Positions 14,997 to 19,168 of a DNA stretch of 19,168 nucleotides are shown here, one piece after another. Position 1 is the first letter of the stretch, and each line of letters begins with the position of its first letter. The stretch comes from CAZQHK01 sp964593455. Its GTDB lineage: Bacteria; Muiribacteriota; CAYSPT01. The notes below the pieces were generated by a model. That model was given only the letters and a program-made list of their open reading frames with translations, ran no database searches and was not told the DNA's origin. The translations under genes and the position numbers were made by a program. The stretch spans positions 1 through 19,168 of the forward strand of contig CAZQHK010000057.1 in NCBI GenBank assembly GCA_964593455.1, read 5' to 3'.

Positions 14997-16175
14997 TTAG
15001 CTGTTGAGCGCTGCTTTTATCTGTTCCACCGCCTGGTTGATGACGTCTACCGAGGTGGCGTAGGAGAAGCGGAGGTAACCTTCTCCCCCGGCTCCGAAAG
15101 CCGTACCCGGCAGGCAGCAAACGCCGGCTTCGTTGAGGAGAAAATCGGCCATCCCCCGGGATTTTTTCCCGGTTTTGGTGATATTGGCGAACGTGTAGAA
15201 GGCACCCTGGGGTGTCAGGCACGAGAACCCGGGGATCTCGTTCAGCCCTGTGACGATGGCATCCCGTCTCTTTCTGAACGCCTCCATCATCAACCGCAGC
15301 GGTTCCTGCGAACCCCGGATAGCGGCTATCCCCGCTTTTTGAACAAATCCCGAGGTACAGGACAGGGCATTGATCATCAAAAGTTCCATCTTCTCGATAA
15401 ACTCAACGGGGCCAACCACGTAGCCCAGACGCCACCCGGTCATGGAATGGGACTTGGAAAAACCATCCAGCAGGATAGAGCGCTCCCGGGCCCGGTCCCT
15501 GACCGTCATGGAGTAGAACGGGGCGTCGTAGAGCATCTTGGAGTAGATTTCATCTGAAAGAACGAAGATTTCGTGTTTTCCCGCCAGCGCCGCCACCGCG
15601 TCCAGTTCTTCCATGGTCATGACCGATCCGGTGGGATTCTGGGGGCTGTTAAGGATGATCAGCTTTGTTTTTCCGGTAACGCTGCGGGCGATATCGTCGG
15701 GTGAGAGACGGAACTCGTTTTTTTCTTTCAAGGTCACCGGAACATCACCGGCTTTGAGGAAGTTTACCACCGAGCCATACGTGGGGAATCCCGGGTCGGG
15801 GTAGATGACTTCGTCTCCCGGGTTTACCAGAGCCAGCATGGTGAAGAAGATCCCCGGCTTGGCTCCGGGTAGAATCAGGATCTGCTTCAGGTCGGGTTTG
15901 TAACCGCGGGTTTGCTCTATTTCCTGCTGGATTGTCTCTTTCAGTTCGGGAATGCCGCCGGCCTGCACGTAACCGGTAAAGTTCTCGGCGATAGACCGGT
16001 AGGCTGTTTCCTTTATATGGTCCGGGGTAGGGAAGTCGGGCTGGCCTATTTCAAAATGAAGGATATCGCGGCCTTTCGCCTCAAGCGCCCGGGCTTTAGC
16101 CAGATACTCGAAGGCTCCTTCACCCAATATTCGATACATCCCATCCGCCATCGGTTTTTTCATGGTATCGCTCAC
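14997..16175 (-). CDS. PLP-dependent aminotransferase, class I/II (AspC family)
   Basis: Fold-type I aminotransferase of 392 residues, moving an amino group from an amino acid to a 2-oxo acid. Visible motifs are IGQPDFPTP (43-51), ILNSPQNPTG, SDEIYS (Asp208, Tyr211) and the PLP lysine K241 in FSKSHSMTGWRLGY. The C-terminal substrate-carboxylate arginine is in YLRFSYA. The start is uncertain: GTG 16175 has AAGGA closely upstream, and an ATG at 16163 is the alternative. Being next to butyrate kinase and across from the branched-chain acyl-CoA cluster fits amino acid catabolism. It is not an IlvE-type (class IV) enzyme, so its amino acid preference is open (Asp, Ala, aromatic or branched-chain). 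Confidence 0.88.
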   Translation of the reverse strand: MSDTMKKPMADGMYRILGEGAFEYLAKARALEAKGRDILHFEIGQPDFPTPDHIKETAYRSIAENFTGYVQAGGIPELKETIQQEIEQTRGYKPDLKQILILPGAKPGIFFTMLALVNPGDEVIYPDPGFPTYGSVVNFLKAGDVPVTLKEKNEFRLSPDDIARSVTGKTKLIILNSPQNPTGSVMTMEELDAVAALAGKHEIFVLSDEIYSKMLYDAPFYSMTVRDRARERSILLDGFSKSHSMTGWRLGYVVGPVEFIEKMELLMINALSCTSGFVQKAGIAAIRGSQEPLRLMMEAFRKRRDAIVTGLNEIPGFSCLTPQGAFYTFANITKTGKKSRGMADFLLNEAGVCCLPGTAFGAGGEGYLRFSYATSVDVINQAVEQIKAALNS

Positions 16176-16191
16176 AATTCCTTAACCCGGG

Positions 16192-16217
16192 AAATGCAGT
16201 AGGAGCCGACTGCGTTT
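16192..16217. other. Short stem-loop between butyrate kinase fusion and aminotransferase genes
   Basis: AAATGCAGT (16192-16200) can pair with ACTGCGTTT (16209-16217), a 9-bp stem with one G-T pair and an 8-base loop. No T-run typical of an intrinsic terminator follows on the minus strand. It sits in the 62-base gap, so it may be an intercistronic hairpin. The function is not evident. Confidence 0.3.
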
Positions 16218-16237
16218 TCCTGGTTAACCCGGAAAAA

Positions 16238-18217
16238 CTACACAAAAGTAACAGTTCGAATGGTCTGTTTTATGCTGTCAAGGAGTTTTAGCCTGGCGGC
16301 GGTTTCCTTGTTGACCAGGAGTTTTCGTTTGGCCGGTCGGGTGATTTTTTCCCGATCCGAAACACCTTCAAAAAGCTGGAGAGCCAGGGACGCGCCGTTT
16401 CGGCAGACATCATCCCAGGAAGCGACGTAGCCGATCAGTCCACCACGATTGATGGTGTTCTCCAGGAGGCACATGGTGGGAATCCGGTGAGCGAAGGTTT
16501 CGATGCTGGCCCGGCTGGCATTAGCCACCATGGTGTCGGCTTCCAGGATCAGCCAATCCACTTCTTCATCCTGTAATAAATCGAGCACTTTCGGAAACTC
16601 CTCTTCGCTCTGAACATCGTGTGCCACCAGCTTGATATTCAGTTTGCTGGTGAGGTTCCTTATTTCGTCGTGCTGGATCTCCGACTGCAGTTCTCCGGCT
16701 TTGTACATCAGGCCCAGTTTTTTGATCTCAGGCGAAATACAACCGATTGTATTTTTAAATTGTTCCTTGATATCCACCGCGTAACAGGCGGCGTACAGGT
16801 TGTCGTGCTCGTCGAGGTCCAGGAACCCCAGGACGGTGGGATTATACACTCCCAGGCAGACCACGGGTACGTCGAGGCCGCGCAGGAAGCGCTTGATGAT
16901 GGCACTGACCGGAGAGCCCACTGCGAAAATGAGGTCGACTTTCGCCTGCTGGAAAGATTTGACGGCTTCCCCCACCAGTTCTTCACTGGCCTGACAGTTC
17001 TTGTAGATAATCTCCATGTTGCTGTTGGCGGTCCGGATATGGTACCCGTTTTCCTTGAACGTATCTTCGATAATGGTGATGGCCCGGTCGTACTCATCAA
17101 CGCTGGTCCAGTAACATACCCCCACCTTTTTGCCGGTGATGGAATAGCACTTGGCGGTCTCTTCCTCGCGAAGCACCCGCAACCCACCCATGGCCAGCGC
17201 CTGCAATTCGTTTTCTCCCGGGTACTTGAAAACCTCCCCGATGAACCCGACTCGATCTTCGATCCAGCCGGTGAGCATGTCGGAATAGGCCAAACCGCCG
17301 GTCAGTATCACCCCGTCCACCTCTCCTTTCAGGTCGGTAGCCCGGGCCCCGATCTCTTCGGCTATCTGATAAGCCATGGCTTCGTACACCAGCCGAAACC
17401 GTTCGTTGCCTGTTTTAATCATGTTTTCCACATCGGTGGCGTTGTTGGTGTTGAAATAAGAGACCAGGCCGCCTTTCCCGGCTACCATCTTCTTTAATTG
17501 AGTCCGGTCATATTCTCCCGAGAGGCAAAGATCCATGAATCTCATCAGCGGTAGACCGCCGGTACGATCCGGGGTGAACGGTCCTTCCCCCAGGCCGTTG
17601 TTCACGTTGATTGCTTTGCCCTGCCTGAGGGCGGCCACGGTGATCCCGCCTCCCAGATGAGCCACGATCAGGTTGAGATCCTGGAGTTTCGTTTTCCTCT
17701 CCCGGGCGAAACGCCGGGCGGTAGAGAAGATGTTGAGAGCATGAAAAAGGCTGTTCCGGTCAAACTCGGCACTGCCGGAAACCCTGGCCAGGGGTTCGAA
17801 ATCGTCCACCGCTGGTGGGTCGACGATATATGCAGGAATGGAAAACTCCCACCCGATCCCGTAGGCGATAACGCATCCCAGGTTGGAGGCGTGCTCTCCC
17901 TGGTAACCGATACGGGCGTCCTCTATCATTTTCTCGTCGATACTGTAGACACCACTGGGAATCGGTTTGATCAGACCGCCCCGGGCCACGATGGCGTCGA
18001 GTTTCCTCAGATCGACCTGGCGCTGTTCCAGTTCCGCGATGATCTCGTCTTTCCTGAACGTGTACTGGTCCCATATCTGACCGATCTCCTCGAGTTTTTT
18101 GATGCTGTGCTTGACGGCTGTCTCGAAGAGGGGGGATTCGTTTTCGAATACACCGATCTTGGTAGACGTGGACCCCGGGTTGATGGTCAGGATGGTGTAT
18201 CGTTTTTCGTTAGTCAT
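16238..18217 (-). CDS. Butyrate kinase fused to an ABC-type substrate-binding-like domain
   Basis: A 659-residue two-part protein. Residues 1-350 are an acetate/butyrate-kinase-family enzyme: INPGSTSTKIGVF (12-24), VAHLGGGITVAALRQGKA (from 186), NNGLGEGPFTPDRTGG, ILTGGLAYS (304-312) and PGENELQALAMGGLRVL (333-349). It would interconvert butyrate or isobutyrate plus ATP with the acyl phosphate. After a short linker, residues about 363-630 resemble ABC_sub_bind (TrpX-like) periplasmic-binding proteins: KKVGVCYWTS, DLIFAVGSPVSAIIKR, IKKLGLMYKAGELQSEIQ and VDWLILEADTMVANASRA. No signal peptide exists, so this part should be cytoplasmic, perhaps a ligand-sensing domain (inference). The ATG at 18217 matches the family start. 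A GTG at 18235 lies inside the adjacent insertion sequence. Stand-alone Buk is about 355 residues. Confidence 0.85.
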   Translation of the reverse strand: MTNEKRYTILTINPGSTSTKIGVFENESPLFETAVKHSIKKLEEIGQIWDQYTFRKDEIIAELEQRQVDLRKLDAIVARGGLIKPIPSGVYSIDEKMIEDARIGYQGEHASNLGCVIAYGIGWEFSIPAYIVDPPAVDDFEPLARVSGSAEFDRNSLFHALNIFSTARRFARERKTKLQDLNLIVAHLGGGITVAALRQGKAINVNNGLGEGPFTPDRTGGLPLMRFMDLCLSGEYDRTQLKKMVAGKGGLVSYFNTNNATDVENMIKTGNERFRLVYEAMAYQIAEEIGARATDLKGEVDGVILTGGLAYSDMLTGWIEDRVGFIGEVFKYPGENELQALAMGGLRVLREEETAKCYSITGKKVGVCYWTSVDEYDRAITIIEDTFKENGYHIRTANSNMEIIYKNCQASEELVGEAVKSFQQAKVDLIFAVGSPVSAIIKRFLRGLDVPVVCLGVYNPTVLGFLDLDEHDNLYAACYAVDIKEQFKNTIGCISPEIKKLGLMYKAGELQSEIQHDEIRNLTSKLNIKLVAHDVQSEEEFPKVLDLLQDEEVDWLILEADTMVANASRASIETFAHRIPTMCLLENTINRGGLIGYVASWDDVCRNGASLALQLFEGVSDREKITRPAKRKLLVNKETAARLKLLDSIKQTIRTVTFV

Positions 18218-18224
18218 AATTTTT

Positions 18225-19168
18225 GGCTCTGTCACTGCAAAGTATTGAAATCGAACCTTCTGATCGATGATTTTAGCACCAGAAGCGGCGAAAGCCGGCT
18301 ATTTCGACCATCCAACATACGTCTCCAACCGAGATAGTTAGGAAGCCAGCGTGTGGAAACCCCGTTAAATCTTGCCATCCAGCCCTTGAGGCGGCTGTGA
18401 TAACTGTTCACGTTTTGGAGATGGATTGTCTTTGCTCGGACGCGCTCGCCGTGGCTGGTCTTCACCGTTTCATGAAGGAGTGCTTTCCTCTCAGCAAAGG
18501 CGCGATATACGTTCAGCCCATCGGTGCAGAGCATGGCATCGGAACCGATGACCGGACCAAGTTTTTCATCAACCACGTCCGTATTGAATGTTGAGAGCAC
18601 ATGATCTGTAGTCTGCCCGTTCCGATCACGCGCCACAAGAACGCAGATCTGCTCGGATGACCGGCCACGTTTTGACGCCTTTCCCCCGCGTTTCCGGGCC
18701 GGCCGGGAAAGTTTGCGGCTCCCTTTCTTAGATTCCAGGAAGAAGGTTTCATCAGCCTCCACGATTCCATTGAGGGACTGAGGTTTGTTCTCATTTATCC
18801 AGGTGAGGAAGCGGTGGCGCCAGCGAAAAGCGGTATTTCGATGAACGCCGCACTCATCGGCGCTGGCGCGGACAGAGAGACTCTCCTTGAGACAGGCAGA
18901 GAATTTGTCCCACTTCTCCTTCAGCCGCAACCGCGCCAACGGAGTCCCGGTAAGCGCATTGAAAGTACGTTTACATTCCCGGCAACGGTAACGTCGAAGT
19001 CCGTGGGCCTTGCCCCATTTGCCGATGTTGTAACTACCGCAATCTGGACAACAGGGGTCGTCTTTTAAGCGATCTTCTATCTCCTGAATAGTCTTGGTTT
19101 CCTCGTGTATCTTGTCCTCGATAATCCGAAGCAGAGAAGTTTGCTGCTTCGGTGTCAGCGAGGGTAAC
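18225..19168 (-). mobile_element. IS1595-type insertion sequence (one end only)
   Basis: The element carries an ISXO2/IS1595-type transposase and runs off the right edge of the window. Its left end is placed at 18225, where GGCTCTGTCACTGCAAAG begins, a plausible terminal inverted repeat. The opposite end is not visible, so neither the repeat nor a target duplication (8 bp is usual in this family) can be confirmed. If 18225 is correct, the duplicated target would be the 8 bases at 18217-18224, including the first base of the kinase start codon. Confidence 0.7.
18232..19168 (-). CDS. IS1595-family (ISXO2-like) transposase, 5' end outside window
   Basis: The frame is open from the right edge to a TGA at 18232-18234, giving more than 310 residues. 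In order it shows an N-terminal zinc ribbon, with CCPDC (codons 19039-19053) and CREC (18973-18984), then a helix-turn-helix-like SVRASADECGVHRNTAFRWR, then the DDE-type core of the IS1595 family. The core has EADETFF (Asp at 18751-18753), LCTDGLNVY (Asp at 18520-18522) and NVNSYHSRLKGW, with Asn and Lys in place of the usual last acidic residue (the DDNK pattern). No frameshift is seen, so the transposase may be functional. A TTG near 18939 is not the true start, because the zinc ribbon lies upstream of it in frame. Confidence 0.88.
   Translation of the reverse strand, partial: LPSLTPKQQTSLLRIIEDKIHEETKTIQEIEDRLKDDPCCPDCGSYNIGKWGKAHGLRRYRCRECKRTFNALTGTPLARLRLKEKWDKFSACLKESLSVRASADECGVHRNTAFRWRHRFLTWINENKPQSLNGIVEADETFFLESKKGSRKLSRPARKRGGKASKRGRSSEQICVLVARDRNGQTTDHVLSTFNTDVVDEKLGPVIGSDAMLCTDGLNVYRAFAERKALLHETVKTSHGERVRAKTIHLQNVNSYHSRLKGWMARFNGVSTRWLPNYLGWRRMLDGRNSRLSPLLVLKSSIRRFDFNTLQ

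Noticed and set aside
16619..17497. Plus-strand open frame (292 codons) opposite the butyrate kinase fusion
   Set aside because: It is the complement of a conserved kinase/binding-domain frame with clear motifs and has no family signature of its own.
1..19168. CRISPR arrays, tRNA/rRNA genes or riboswitches
   Set aside because: I saw no regularly spaced repeats and no cloverleaf or conserved RNA motif on reading either strand. A covariance-model scan was not possible.

Overview
The window comes from a bacterium that handles branched and short-chain acyl-CoAs, probably an anaerobe. The reasons are a fused B12-dependent isobutyryl-CoA mutase, an electron-transfer flavoprotein pair, two acyl-CoA dehydrogenases, split biotin-enzyme subunits and a butyrate kinase, with no respiratory-chain genes nearby. 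I cannot assign a phylum from sequence alone. The layout (dense same-strand gene clusters, ATGA overlaps, occasional GTG starts, IS1595-type transposase) fits many anaerobic lineages.

Layout. Bases 1-647 are AT-rich, decayed DNA with a short remnant resembling the N-terminus of an IS1182-type transposase, and a plausible promoter just before the first gene. Bases 648-13282 hold one long rightward cluster of eleven genes: a LiuC-like methylglutaconyl-CoA hydratase, a biotin carboxylase, a separate biotin carrier protein, acyl-CoA dehydrogenase 1, a crotonase-type enoyl-CoA hydratase, acyl-CoA dehydrogenase 2, IcmF, EtfB, EtfA, a metallo-beta-lactamase-fold hydrolase and a nitroreductase-family flavoprotein. 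Bases 13283-13727 contain the wreck of a secreted GH130-type glycosidase or phosphorylase. Next comes an intact 422-residue protein I cannot assign. From 14997 the strand switches: an aminotransferase, then a 659-residue protein whose first half is butyrate kinase and second half resembles an ABC-type substrate-binding protein. An IS1595-type insertion sequence ends 7 bases before that start codon and runs off the right edge.

How it may work together (inference). The aminotransferase could deaminate amino acids. The dehydrogenases and hydratases would oxidise the resulting acyl-CoAs and pass electrons to EtfAB. The LiuC/biotin-carboxylase/biotin-carrier set points to the leucine branch (methylcrotonyl-CoA carboxylation and methylglutaconyl-CoA hydration), although no carboxyltransferase, HMG-CoA lyase or typical isovaleryl-CoA dehydrogenase is present here. 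IcmF interconverts isobutyryl-CoA (from valine or isobutyrate) and n-butyryl-CoA, linking branched carbon to linear beta-oxidation. The butyrate kinase could make ATP from, or activate, butyrate or isobutyrate.

The most unusual items are the butyrate kinase/substrate-binding-protein fusion, the unassigned 422-residue protein, the GH130 pseudogene, and the insertion sequence abutting the kinase start.
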